DNA of 64,000 nt from Lachnospiraceae bacterium G11. GTDB lineage: Bacteria; Bacillota; Clostridia; Lachnospirales; Lachnospiraceae. Where the stretch lies: positions 1 through 64,000 of the forward strand of contig FMWZ01000020.1 in assembly GCA_900103495.1 (NCBI GenBank), given 5' to 3'. The position numbers and the translations under genes are program-made. Below the pieces are notes generated by a model, which saw only the letters and a program-made list of their open reading frames with translations, searched no databases and was not told where the DNA came from. Shown here one piece after another: positions 25,285 to 33,500 of the stretch. Numbering within the stretch: the first letter of the stretch is position 1; every line of letters starts with the position of its first letter.

Positions 25285-26692
25285 TTTTATTTCCCTCTCT
25301 TGCTGCTACGTTAAAATCAGAAATTTCTCTTTCGAGCTTTCTCCCGATGGGGAAGAAAAGCATGGGAATGAATCCAACCACGCACATGATAATAGGTACA
25401 AGTCCGGCACCTACACGGATTCCCCATACAGCTCTCTCCGACTGAGCCGCAAGTGTACCGTCATAGCCGTAGCGGCTTAGTATACCGGAGAAGATGGTGG
25501 CCTGAAGACTTGTAAGCGATGTAGTCAGAAGGGCAAAAAGGCCACCATAAAGTCCGGTTTTTCTTGTGCCGGTCTGCATTTCGTCGTAGTCGATGAGCTC
25601 CCCGTTCAAGACTACGCCGGCAGTCTGAATAACATTCAGAGCAAAAACAATGAGGGTATAGCTGATGACAGCCTGCCACCCCTTTGTAATAAACATAAGG
25701 CTTGAGAAACCTGCCACTGCAGGAATGAAAGCAAGAAGTGTAATCAGCTTGCTTCCGTATACCTTAATCTTTTTTCCTGCCCAGGGAAGAAGAATCAGCA
25801 TTATGACTCCGGGTATTACATCAGCCAGAGTCGCAACTGTTCCACTGGTTTTCACCACGGAATCCATAAAGTAAAGGAAGGGCGTAAAGTAGAAGCCTAT
25901 GGCGCCCCTTGCGATAATATAGAAAAGAAGGTATGTGAGGAAAGGCTTTGAAATTACAATCCTCTTAACATCTCTAAGTACTTCGGAAATATTGTGATGC
26001 TCCGGCGGTGTGGCTGTCTCATACAAAGAGGCCTTGTCCTTGAGAGTCCTTAAGGCCACAAAATACATGCCGGCATTCACAAGAATCACCACTGAGAATA
26101 CAGGAATAACCAATGCCCTGTTTCCGCCGCCAACCAAAAGCAAAGTGGGGATTATGGTTGTGATGGCTCCAAGCACATTTCCTATGTAGGTTCTTATAAT
26201 GTCCACATCAACCCTCTCCTCCTTATCCGGCGCTGCCAAAAGGAAATAGGAGTTGTAGGCCACGGAATATACCGTATAGGCGGTATCAAATATGAACAGT
26301 TCCGCCAAAAGAACCCAGAATACTACCCAGTCGCTCCAGGACGGAGAGGACAAAAGCATAAAGAATATGGAAATAAGCATGGTAGGTGCCGTTACCTTCA
26401 TGAGGTAAACATACTTGCCCCGCTTTTTACTAAAGGGAAGCTTATCTATATAGGCTCCCAGAAGCGGATCGTTTATGGCATTCCAAATACTGTAAATGAG
26501 ATAAATCCAGCCATAGAATTTGGCATCGAGACCGATGATATCCGTGTAGAATTTCATCAGCGTGTTATGAATAATAATAGGTCCGATAACGGATGCAGGC
26601 CCCGGAAGAGCAAGTGTCAGTTTCTCTCTAAAAGTCAGCTTTCCGCCTTCTGAACCAAATTTCTCGTGAAAAAAGGTTGCTAATTTCCCCAT
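25265..26692 (-). CDS. GPH-family sugar:cation symporter (MFS)
   Basis: 475 residues with about 12 membrane segments. The GPH features are clear: the N-terminal FREKLTLALPGPASVIGPIII region, NDPLLGAYIDKLPFSKKRGKY after helix 2, and DYDEMQTGTRKTGLYGG in the second half. It imports a glycoside with Na+ or H+. It is transcribed from a MerR-type promoter divergent from a MerR regulator gene and is followed by an overlapping GH5 gene. Confidence 0.92.
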   Translation of the reverse strand: MGKLATFFHEKFGSEGGKLTFREKLTLALPGPASVIGPIIIHNTLMKFYTDIIGLDAKFYGWIYLIYSIWNAINDPLLGAYIDKLPFSKKRGKYVYLMKVTAPTMLISIFFMLLSSPSWSDWVVFWVLLAELFIFDTAYTVYSVAYNSYFLLAAPDKEERVDVDIIRTYIGNVLGAITTIIPTLLLVGGGNRALVIPVFSVVILVNAGMYFVALRTLKDKASLYETATPPEHHNISEVLRDVKRIVISKPFLTYLLFYIIARGAIGFYFTPFLYFMDSVVKTSGTVATLADVIPGVIMLILLPWAGKKIKVYGSKLITLLAFIPAVAGFSSLMFITKGWQAVISYTLIVFALNVIQTAGVVLNGELIDYDEMQTGTRKTGLYGGLFALLTTSLTSLQATIFSGILSRYGYDGTLAAQSERAVWGIRVGAGLVPIIMCVVGFIPMLFFPIGRKLEREISDFNVAAREGNKNEHEEG

Positions 26693-26726
26693 GTGTAACC
26701 TCCTTTAAAGTCGTAACCCTACTTTG

Positions 26727-26757
26727 AATGTACACCTTAAAGTTACTTTAATGTCAA
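26727..26757 (-). promoter_or_regulatory. MerR-type promoter (19-bp spacer) of the GPH/GH5 operon
   Basis: On the minus strand TTGACA (26757-26752) and TACATT (26732-26727) are 19 bp apart, the overlong spacing typical of MerR-activated promoters. The spacer holds the dyad TTAAAGT-T-ACTTTAA (26737-26751). The divergent gene encodes a MerR regulator, so activation by ligand-bound regulator is a strong inference. Confidence 0.75.
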
Positions 26758-26808
26758 CAAAAATAATGATATATTTTTTATATAGTAAAAACCGCGGGGG
26801 TCTACATT

Positions 26809-27618
26809 ATGAAAGAGTTCTACACTATCGGGGAAGTCAGCAGAATCTTTAACATTCCTGCACCCACATTAAGATATTACGACAGTATCAAGCTTCTGAG
26901 TCCCTGGAAGAAGGGTGAGAACAGCTACAGATACTACTCAAAGGCTCAGTTTGAGATCATCTCCATGATTATTTTCATGCGCTCCATAGGAACTCCAATT
27001 AAGCGCCTTACGGAAATTCTGAATGACGATAATGCCGGTGGAGTTCAGAAGGAGCTTAAGCGTTGCAGAGAGGAAATAAACAACAGGATTGCTGAACTTG
27101 AGCTTCTGAAAACCAAGGTCAGCGCCTTTGATAAAAACATCAGGGATACCTGCTATGAATCGGACATTGCTGTAGTAAGTTTGCCGGAAATGTATATGAT
27201 GAGTAAGCCCTTTGGCGAGGCGGATGAGCTTGATATCGATGAGATAATCAACGTCACCTCCGGCGCCACAGGATGGGCAAACACCGCAGGCCTTATCTCA
27301 ACCATAACTCCCGAGAACCTTCTTGCGGGAAGATTCCACGATTATGAAAAGTACGGTTATATAAGCGAGATTCCCTTTGCAACCTCAAACAGTTACACCG
27401 AGGTAATTGAAAGCGGAAAGTATGTAGTTGGAAACATGAAGATCAAAACTGTCGAGCACTTTGAAGCAGATGAAACCTACAAAGCAATGCTTGATTACAT
27501 AAAGAAACAGGGCCTTAAGATTAAAGGCCCTGTCATAGAGCGGAATATTCTTGATCTTTATTGCGGCAACCGCTTTAACCCCACAATGTTCTTTAAAGTC
27601 TACATTCCGGTGGGTTAA
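26809..27618 (+). CDS. MerR-family regulator with GyrI-like effector domain
   Basis: 269 residues. The N-terminal winged HTH reads YTIGEVSRIFNIPAPTLRYYD (about 5-25), followed by a long dimerisation helix (about 80-120). The C-terminal 150 residues resemble a GyrI-like ligand-binding domain, as in BmrR/BltR. It probably senses the substrate of, or a product from, the divergent GPH/GH5 operon and activates the 19-bp-spacer promoter. Its stop codon lies 4 nt before a 52-bp tandem array. Confidence 0.9.
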   Translation: MKEFYTIGEVSRIFNIPAPTLRYYDSIKLLSPWKKGENSYRYYSKAQFEIISMIIFMRSIGTPIKRLTEILNDDNAGGVQKELKRCREEINNRIAELELLKTKVSAFDKNIRDTCYESDIAVVSLPEMYMMSKPFGEADELDIDEIINVTSGATGWANTAGLISTITPENLLAGRFHDYEKYGYISEIPFATSNSYTEVIESGKYVVGNMKIKTVEHFEADETYKAMLDYIKKQGLKIKGPVIERNILDLYCGNRFNPTMFFKVYIPVG

Positions 27619-27622
27619 ACAG

Positions 27623-27928
27623 TTGTTAGTGCTGTTATCGCGGAGAATACTAACAGATTAATAGATGCTAGCATTTGTTAGTGCTGTTATCGCGGAGAAT
27701 ACTAACAGATTAATAGATGCTAGCATTTGTTAGTGCCGTTATCACGGATAATACTAACAAATCAATGGAAGCTAGCATTTGTTAGTGCCGTTATCACGGA
27801 TAATACTAACAAACCAATGGATGCTAGCATTTGTTAGTGGAATGCCCGTATGCATGTACTAACAAATGATTATGCTTGCTGTTTCATTAGTGACTTGGCG
27901 AGTTGAGTCGCTAACGAGATACTAACAA
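27623..27928. repeat. 52-bp tandem stem-loop array between merR-type gene and pgi
   Basis: Five TTGTTAGTG units start at 27623, 27675, 27727, 27779 and 27831, exactly 52 bp apart; a sixth, degenerate unit starts at 27883. Each unit has arms TTGTTAGT and ACTAACAA/G around 18 nt that can form a small inner hairpin, then an 18-bp spacer ending in GCTAGCAT. Units 1 and 2 are identical; 3 and 4 differ at several positions but keep inner pairing (CTG/CGG becomes CCG/CGG). Unit 5 keeps the arms with a different inner stem (ATGC/GCAT). No ORF fits. It fills most of the 462-bp gap 27619-28080. Confidence 0.9.
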
Positions 27929-27948
27929 GAGGACAAAAAGACAAATTC

Positions 27949-28013
27949 GTTAGTCATACCAGCAAAGCTTTCCGAGAGAAATAAAGGCTTTGTTGAGGAG
28001 GTTGGTAAAACTA
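27949..28013 (+). other. Hairpin region downstream of the 52-bp array
   Basis: A further GTTAGT (27949-27954) precedes a 9-bp stem (27961-27969 with 27986-27994) and a closing ACTA at 28010-28013. It lies between the array and the pgi promoter and may be part of the same element. Confidence 0.4.
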
Positions 28014-28026
28014 AAAACATATGACC

Positions 28027-28055
28027 TTGAAAACGTTTCAAAGTATTGTTATACT
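28027..28055 (+). promoter_or_regulatory. pgi promoter with CG-centred operator
   Basis: TTGAAA (28027-28032) and TATACT (28050-28055) with 17-bp spacing give a start near 28062. TTGAAAACGTTTCAA (28027-28041) is a near-palindrome centred on CG and overlaps the -35, resembling cre or LacI-family operators. This suggests catabolite-type control of pgi. Confidence 0.65.
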
Positions 28056-28080
28056 TTTGGGAAGAAATGGAGGATAAGAT

Positions 28081-29661
28081 ATGGCTAATTGGAAAAATCT
28101 TGATACATTAAAAAGCTTCTCTGACCTTAAGAACGTTAAGAAGGTCAACCTCAAATCCGTAATGAGCGGTGATGAGGGTGCAAAGAGAGTAGCGAAATAT
28201 TCAGTAAAGATGGCAGCAGGCCTTAACTACAACTACGCAGCAAAGGCTGTTGACGATGATGTTTTGAAGGCACTTGAAGCCCTTGCCAAGGAGGCGGAGC
28301 TTGCAGACAAGTTCAAAGAACTCTACAACGGTGCTGTAATCAACACAGGTGAGAAGAGACTTGTTCTTCACCAGTTAACTAGAGGACAGCTTGGCGACGA
28401 TGTTGTATGTGACGGCGTTAACAAGAGAGAGTTCTACCTTAACGAGCAGAAGAAAATTGCTGATTTTGCCAATAAGGTACATAACGGCGAGATCGTAAAC
28501 GGCGCAGGCGAGAAGTTCACCACCGTTGTTCAGATCGGTATCGGCGGAAGTGACCTTGGTCCCAGAGCCATGTACATCGGCCTTGAGAACTGGGCTAAGA
28601 AAACCGGCAACTTCAAAATGGAAGCAAAGTTCATCAGTAACGTAGACCCTGATGATGCAGCAGCTGTTCTTAACAGCGTTGATGTTGCACATTCAATCTT
28701 TGTGCTTGTTTCCAAATCAGGTACAACACTTGAGACACTTACAAACGAATCCTTCGTAAAGGATGCTCTTAAGAAGGCAGGCCTCGATGCTTCCAAGCAC
28801 ATGGTAGCCGTAACCAGTGAGACATCACCTCTTGCAAAGAGCAGCGATTACCTTGCAGCATTCTTTATGGATGACTATATCGGCGGACGTTTTTCATCCA
28901 CATCAGGTGTAGGCGGAGCAGTCCTTTCACTTGCTTTCGGCCCTGAAGTATTCGCAAGATTCTTAAAGGGTGCAGCTGAGGAAGACAAGCTTGCAACAAA
29001 CGCTAATCTCCTTGAGAACCCTGCAATGCTTGATGCACTTATCGGTGTATATGAGAGAAACGTACTTGGAATGGCTACAACAGCAGTCCTTCCTTACTCA
29101 CAGGCTCTCAGCCGTTTCCCTGCACACCTTCAGCAGGCAGACATGGAATCAAACGGTAAAAGCGTAAACCGCTTCGGTGAACCTGTAAATTACGTAACCG
29201 GACCCGTTATCTACGGTGAGCCCGGAACCAACGGACAGCATTCATTCTACCAGCTCCTTCACCAGGGCACAGACATCATTCCTCTTCAGTTCATCGGCTT
29301 CAAGAACAGCCAGATTGGAACAGATGTTGTAATCCAGGGAAGCACCAGCCAGCAGAAGTTATGCGCTAACGTTGCAGCTCAGATTGTTGCTTTTGCATGC
29401 GGTAAGGATGATGAGAACAACAACAAGAAGTTCGAGGGTAACAGACCTTCATCCATCATCATCGGTGAGCAGTTAACTCCCGAAGCTTTGGGAGCACTTC
29501 TCTCACACTTTGAGAACAAGATTATGTTCCAGGGCTTCACATGGAACCTCAACAGCTTCGACCAGGAAGGTGTACAGCTGGGTAAGGTTCTTGCCAAGAA
29601 AGTTCTTGCCCATGAGACTGAGGGAGCACTTAAGGCTTACAGCGATTTACTTAATATCTAA
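28081..29661 (+). CDS. pgi: Glucose-6-phosphate isomerase
   Basis: 526 residues. The sugar-phosphate isomerase domains are clear: phosphate-binding VSKSGTTLET (about 220-229), IGGSDLGP, GGRFSSTSGVGG and the catalytic region ADMESNGKSV, ending in DQEGVQLGK. It interconverts glucose-6-phosphate and fructose-6-phosphate in glycolysis. Strong ribosome site GGAGG 7 nt before ATG; monocistronic, with its own promoter and terminator. Confidence 0.97.
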   Translation: MANWKNLDTLKSFSDLKNVKKVNLKSVMSGDEGAKRVAKYSVKMAAGLNYNYAAKAVDDDVLKALEALAKEAELADKFKELYNGAVINTGEKRLVLHQLTRGQLGDDVVCDGVNKREFYLNEQKKIADFANKVHNGEIVNGAGEKFTTVVQIGIGGSDLGPRAMYIGLENWAKKTGNFKMEAKFISNVDPDDAAAVLNSVDVAHSIFVLVSKSGTTLETLTNESFVKDALKKAGLDASKHMVAVTSETSPLAKSSDYLAAFFMDDYIGGRFSSTSGVGGAVLSLAFGPEVFARFLKGAAEEDKLATNANLLENPAMLDALIGVYERNVLGMATTAVLPYSQALSRFPAHLQQADMESNGKSVNRFGEPVNYVTGPVIYGEPGTNGQHSFYQLLHQGTDIIPLQFIGFKNSQIGTDVVIQGSTSQQKLCANVAAQIVAFACGKDDENNNKKFEGNRPSSIIIGEQLTPEALGALLSHFENKIMFQGFTWNLNSFDQEGVQLGKVLAKKVLAHETEGALKAYSDLLNI

Positions 29662-29670
29662 AATACCGAA

Positions 29671-29697
29671 AGAGCCCGTTATACGGGCTCTTTTTTT
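29671..29697 (+). terminator. Intrinsic terminator of pgi
   Basis: AGAGCCCGT/ACGGGCTCT stem (29671-29679, 29683-29691) with a 3-nt loop followed by T7. Confidence 0.93.
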
Positions 29698-29722
29698 GTG
29701 AAATACATTATTGCTAAAGATT

Positions 29723-29731
29723 TGATAAAAT
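29723..29731 (+). promoter_or_regulatory. Extended -10 promoter of the MBL-fold gene
   Basis: TG-A-TAAAAT (29723-29731) is an extended -10. The start would be about 8 nt before the ATG at 29746, leaving no room for a normal ribosome site. Confidence 0.35.
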
Positions 29732-29745
29732 GATACGCTCTCAAT

Positions 29746-30342
29746 ATGAGCAAAAAAACTATCACCGACAATATTACATTTATACCTGCATCAGATAACC
29801 CCCTGTCTGCGGATGTATATTTTATTAATGGAAAAGAGCGCACCTATGTAATTGATGTGGGCAGCAATGACGAGGCTTTAAGTCTTGTTGAGGAAACAGA
29901 TAATAAAACTGTAATTATCACCCACTTCCATGAGGACCACGCATCAAATCTTAAACGTATTGAAATTGATGACGAAGATTTACTGGTTGGTGACTACACC
30001 AAAAAGGTTTATGACAAGGGAAGGGTAATAAAAGAGCCCTTTGAGATAAAGGACGGAGTGGATTTAAAAGTATTTCCCATAGCAAACAGCCACGCCAAGG
30101 GATCATTGTGTATTACAGTGAATGACGAGTATCTGTTATTGGGGGATTCTTATTACTGCTCTGCCAAAGGATATAACGTTTCTCTTCTTCAGGAGGAAAT
30201 AGAGTTTCTGAGAAATCTGGTTTTTACCAAAGCAATATTCAGTCATGACGAAAAGATTCATACGAAGGAAGAAATATTAAGTGAACTGGAGGAATGCTAC
30301 TCTAAAAGGGAAGCAGGAAATCCTTACATTAAACTCTGGTAA
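29746..30342 (+). CDS. MBL-fold metallohydrolase
   Basis: 198 residues with the metal motif HFHEDH (about 65-70), a later His in ANSHAKG and Asp in LLLGDSY. It belongs to the broad glyoxalase II-like group; the substrate is unknown. It precedes the aldo/keto reductase by 30 nt and may start that operon. Confidence 0.85.
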   Translation: MSKKTITDNITFIPASDNPLSADVYFINGKERTYVIDVGSNDEALSLVEETDNKTVIITHFHEDHASNLKRIEIDDEDLLVGDYTKKVYDKGRVIKEPFEIKDGVDLKVFPIANSHAKGSLCITVNDEYLLLGDSYYCSAKGYNVSLLQEEIEFLRNLVFTKAIFSHDEKIHTKEEILSELEECYSKREAGNPYIKLW

Positions 30343-30372
30343 CAACAGGCAAACAATCTGGAGGGATATTGA

Positions 30373-31410
30373 ATGAAGAATATTACAATGGGAAGCACAG
30401 GTATTACAGTACCTCAGAACGGATTCGGAGCACTTCCGATTCAGAGAGTATCTCTTGAAGAGGCTGTTAAGATTCTCAGAAGAGCCTATGAGGGCGGCAT
30501 GAGATTCTTTGATACTGCCAGAGCTTATTCCGACAGTGAGGAAAAGCTTGGAGCAGCCTTCGGTGACGGGTGGCTTAATCGTGAGGATATCATAATTACC
30601 ACAAAGACAGCGGCCAAGACTCCTGAGGCCTTCTGGAAGGATCTGGAAACTTCCCTTAATAATTTAAAGACAGACTATATCGATGTCTACCAGTTCCATC
30701 TTATGGGACAGTGCTGGAAGCCCGGAGACGGAACAGGGATGTACGAGTGCATGCTGGAGGCAAAGAAGCAGGGCAAAATTCGTCACATCGGCGGAACAGC
30801 CCATAAAATCGGCATTGCGGAAGAACTTGCCGAGTCAGGTCTATACGAGACAATTCAGTATCCCATGAGCTATCTTGCCGAGGACAGAGAAATTGAGTTG
30901 ATTAAAACCTGTAATAGGAATAATATAGGATTCATATGTATGAAGGGCCTTGCAGGCGGACTTATTACAAACTCCAGGGCTGCCATGGCTTTTGCCGCGC
31001 AGTTTGACGGGCTGGTACCTATCTGGGGCATTCAGAAAATGAGCGAGCTTGAGGAGTGGCTTTCATATATGAAGGATACTCCCACCATGGATGAAGAGAT
31101 TACTGCCTTTATCGAGAAAGAAAGGCAGGAGCTTAAGGGTGAGTTCTGCAGAGGCTGCGGATACTGCATGCCCTGCACAGTGGGAATTCAGATTAATAAC
31201 TGTAACAGAATGTCTCTGATGCTAAGACGCGCTCCCTCTGCGGGATGGCTTAGCGAGCAGTGGCAGAAAGAGATGGAGAAGATTGAGGAATGCATCAACT
31301 GTGGCGCCTGCCTTAAGAAGTGCCCTTATGAGTTAAACATTCCTGAACTTCTTAAGAAGAATCTTGAAGATTACAGAAATGTCCTTGCGGGAAAGGTTTC
31401 TGTTAAATAA
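30373..31410 (+). CDS. Aldo/keto reductase with C-terminal 4Fe-4S domain
   Basis: 345 residues. The AKR barrel (about 1-245) keeps the catalytic Asp and Tyr in FFDTARAYSDSE, Lys in TTKTAAK and His in VYQFHLMG. The C-terminal 80 residues carry two cysteine clusters, CRGCGYCMPC and CINCGACLKKCPY, for iron-sulfur clusters. Such fusions are common in anaerobes and are probably fed electrons by ferredoxin. First of four closely spaced genes. Confidence 0.92.
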   Translation: MKNITMGSTGITVPQNGFGALPIQRVSLEEAVKILRRAYEGGMRFFDTARAYSDSEEKLGAAFGDGWLNREDIIITTKTAAKTPEAFWKDLETSLNNLKTDYIDVYQFHLMGQCWKPGDGTGMYECMLEAKKQGKIRHIGGTAHKIGIAEELAESGLYETIQYPMSYLAEDREIELIKTCNRNNIGFICMKGLAGGLITNSRAAMAFAAQFDGLVPIWGIQKMSELEEWLSYMKDTPTMDEEITAFIEKERQELKGEFCRGCGYCMPCTVGIQINNCNRMSLMLRRAPSAGWLSEQWQKEMEKIEECINCGACLKKCPYELNIPELLKKNLEDYRNVLAGKVSVK

Positions 31411-31424
31411 AAGGAAAAGAAAAA

Positions 31425-32687
31425 ATGGATCGAATTTATATATCGGATGAAATAAAAGAACTTGCTAAGGCTGCCGAGAAGGAGTGCAAGCCCTACTTTG
31501 ATGCAGCGGATGAGGTGGCATTGTTTAACTCAGAGAAGGTGCTGAACGCCTTTCTTGAGAATGAGGTTTCATATCAGGACTTTGCTGAGATTAACGGCTA
31601 TGCTTTCTTTGATGAGGCCAGAGACAAAATAGAGAGAGTTTTTGCGGAAGTTCTCGGAGCGGAGGATGCCCTTGTTAGAGCCCAGATTATGTCGGGAACC
31701 AACGCAATTTATCTTACTTTATCGGGACTTCTTCACCCCGGGGACACCATGATGTGTATTGCGGGAACACCCTATGATCCTTTACAGGAGATTATGGGTA
31801 TCAGAGGTGAAAGCCCCCTTGCTCTTACCAGAAACGGCGTGAGCTATGAACAGATAGATTTAATCGGTGATGATTTCGATTATGACGCCATCGAAGCAAG
31901 AATCAGAAAAGGCGGCGTAAGACTTGTGGAGATTCAGCGTTCCTGCGGATACTCCCACAGAAGAGGCCTTTCAATCGCAAAGATTGAAAAAGTGTGCTCT
32001 CTCATTAAGAGCATCGACCCTGATGTTATCATCATGTGCGATAACTGCTATGGTGAACTGGCTGAGAAGAAGGAGCCTACGGAAGTAGGTGTTGATATCA
32101 TGGCCGGCTCCCTCATGCACAACATGGGTGGCGGCGTTGCCACATCCGGTGGATACGTAGCAGGAAAGGCAGATTTGATTGAGCAGGTTGCGGACAGACT
32201 TACTTCTCCGGGAATGGGCAAGTATCTGGGAGCAAACTACAATCAGAATATTAAATTCCTTAAGGGTATTTTTATGGCACCGAGAACCGTTGCCAATGCT
32301 ATAAAAACAGCCATTTTGACCAGCTATATGGTTGAAAAACTGGGACTTCCCAAGGTAGTTCCCAAATATGATGAATACAGAAGCGACATTATCCAGACCT
32401 TTGACTTCGGAAACGAGAAAGATCAGATAGCATTCTGCCAGGCGCTTCAGTCGTATTCTGCTGTTGATGCACACTTTACTGCTGTTCCCTGTGAAATGCC
32501 GGGCTACCCTCACGACGAAATTATGTCTGCGGGCACATTTGCTCAGGGCGCAACCATCGAGTTAACCTGCGACGGACCTGTTGTAGATCCTTACACAGTA
32601 TTTATGCAGGGAAGCTTAACCTATGAAACAGGCAAGCTTTCAGTTTTGGCTGCCTTAACCAAAATGCAAAAAGAAAGAGAGAATTAA
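31425..32687 (+). CDS. Methionine gamma-lyase-like PLP protein (aluminium-resistance family)
   Basis: 420 residues, fold type I PLP enzyme. The cofactor region includes MSGTNAIYLTLSGLL, IMCDNCYGE and the probable Schiff-base Lys in GGYVAGKADLI (about 245). It matches the Met_gamma_lyase (PF06838) family, often named aluminium-resistance protein or YnbB, whose real reaction is unsettled. Starts 14 nt after the reductase gene. Confidence 0.9.
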   Translation: MDRIYISDEIKELAKAAEKECKPYFDAADEVALFNSEKVLNAFLENEVSYQDFAEINGYAFFDEARDKIERVFAEVLGAEDALVRAQIMSGTNAIYLTLSGLLHPGDTMMCIAGTPYDPLQEIMGIRGESPLALTRNGVSYEQIDLIGDDFDYDAIEARIRKGGVRLVEIQRSCGYSHRRGLSIAKIEKVCSLIKSIDPDVIIMCDNCYGELAEKKEPTEVGVDIMAGSLMHNMGGGVATSGGYVAGKADLIEQVADRLTSPGMGKYLGANYNQNIKFLKGIFMAPRTVANAIKTAILTSYMVEKLGLPKVVPKYDEYRSDIIQTFDFGNEKDQIAFCQALQSYSAVDAHFTAVPCEMPGYPHDEIMSAGTFAQGATIELTCDGPVVDPYTVFMQGSLTYETGKLSVLAALTKMQKEREN

Positions 32688-32692
32688 AATAA

Positions 32693-33487
32693 ATGGATAC
32701 AGAATTAAATATTGAACCCAAAAGAAGGAAGAATCTATGGGAATGGCTTAAAGGTTACTTTACCACTTACGAGAAAATCTGGATGCTCTCAATGGTTGTT
32801 CTTACCGTTGCGCTTGCAATCCTTTTTCCCGAGGATGACACAAACGGTGTCAGTGGTTTAGTAATCACAATCCTTTATGTTTTTGACGTTTTAATCGGCT
32901 TATTATGTGAGCTTTTATTTTCAAAGCAGAACAAATGGGGATTCCTCATTTACAACATCGTAGAGGTTATCGAAATTGTAACAATGATAATCCTGCGCAC
33001 AAGATTTGCTTCCATGGCTGTTGCCATGTTTTACTGGATTCCTGCACACACATTGGGCTTCTTCCAGTGGAGAAGATTCCAGGATAAGAAAGACAGCAAG
33101 AAGACTGTGGTCAGAAAACTTAAAGCCTGGCAGACAGTTCTTATCTTTGCACTTACCATCATTTGGACTTTGGTTATCGGATATCTTGTGGCTAAGTACA
33201 GCCCCGAGACAGAGTTTTACTCAAGCGATACAGTTGTAAAAGTTATCGCTTACATGGATGCCTGCCTCAGCATCATGAGCATCATTGACGGAATTCTTAT
33301 GTTCTTCCGTTCAAACGAGTCATGGTGGACATGGTATCTTTACATCGCGGTGGAAACTGCCATCAACATCATTTCAGGACAGTGGATACTGCTTGTATAC
33401 AAACTTGGATATTTGACAAATACCACTTACGGAATTATCAAGTGGACTAAATATATTAAAGAAAATGAGGCGTCTGACGCCACATAA
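32693..33487 (+). CDS. pnuC: Nicotinamide riboside transporter PnuC
   Basis: 264 residues with about seven membrane segments, the PnuC count. The motifs PAHTLGFFQWRRF (about 118-130) and SNESWWTWYLYIAVE (about 203-217) match substrate-contact regions of PnuC. It imports an NAD precursor by facilitated diffusion, trapped by phosphorylation. It starts 5 nt after the preceding stop, inside the operon. No vitamin riboswitch is seen near it. Confidence 0.9.
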   Translation: MDTELNIEPKRRKNLWEWLKGYFTTYEKIWMLSMVVLTVALAILFPEDDTNGVSGLVITILYVFDVLIGLLCELLFSKQNKWGFLIYNIVEVIEIVTMIILRTRFASMAVAMFYWIPAHTLGFFQWRRFQDKKDSKKTVVRKLKAWQTVLIFALTIIWTLVIGYLVAKYSPETEFYSSDTVVKVIAYMDACLSIMSIIDGILMFFRSNESWWTWYLYIAVETAINIISGQWILLVYKLGYLTNTTYGIIKWTKYIKENEASDAT

Positions 33488-33500
33488 ACAGGAGAGTTAC

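Noticed and set aside
27623-27928. CRISPR array
   Set aside because: The whole 52-bp unit repeats, including the would-be spacer; there are no unique spacers and no cas genes.
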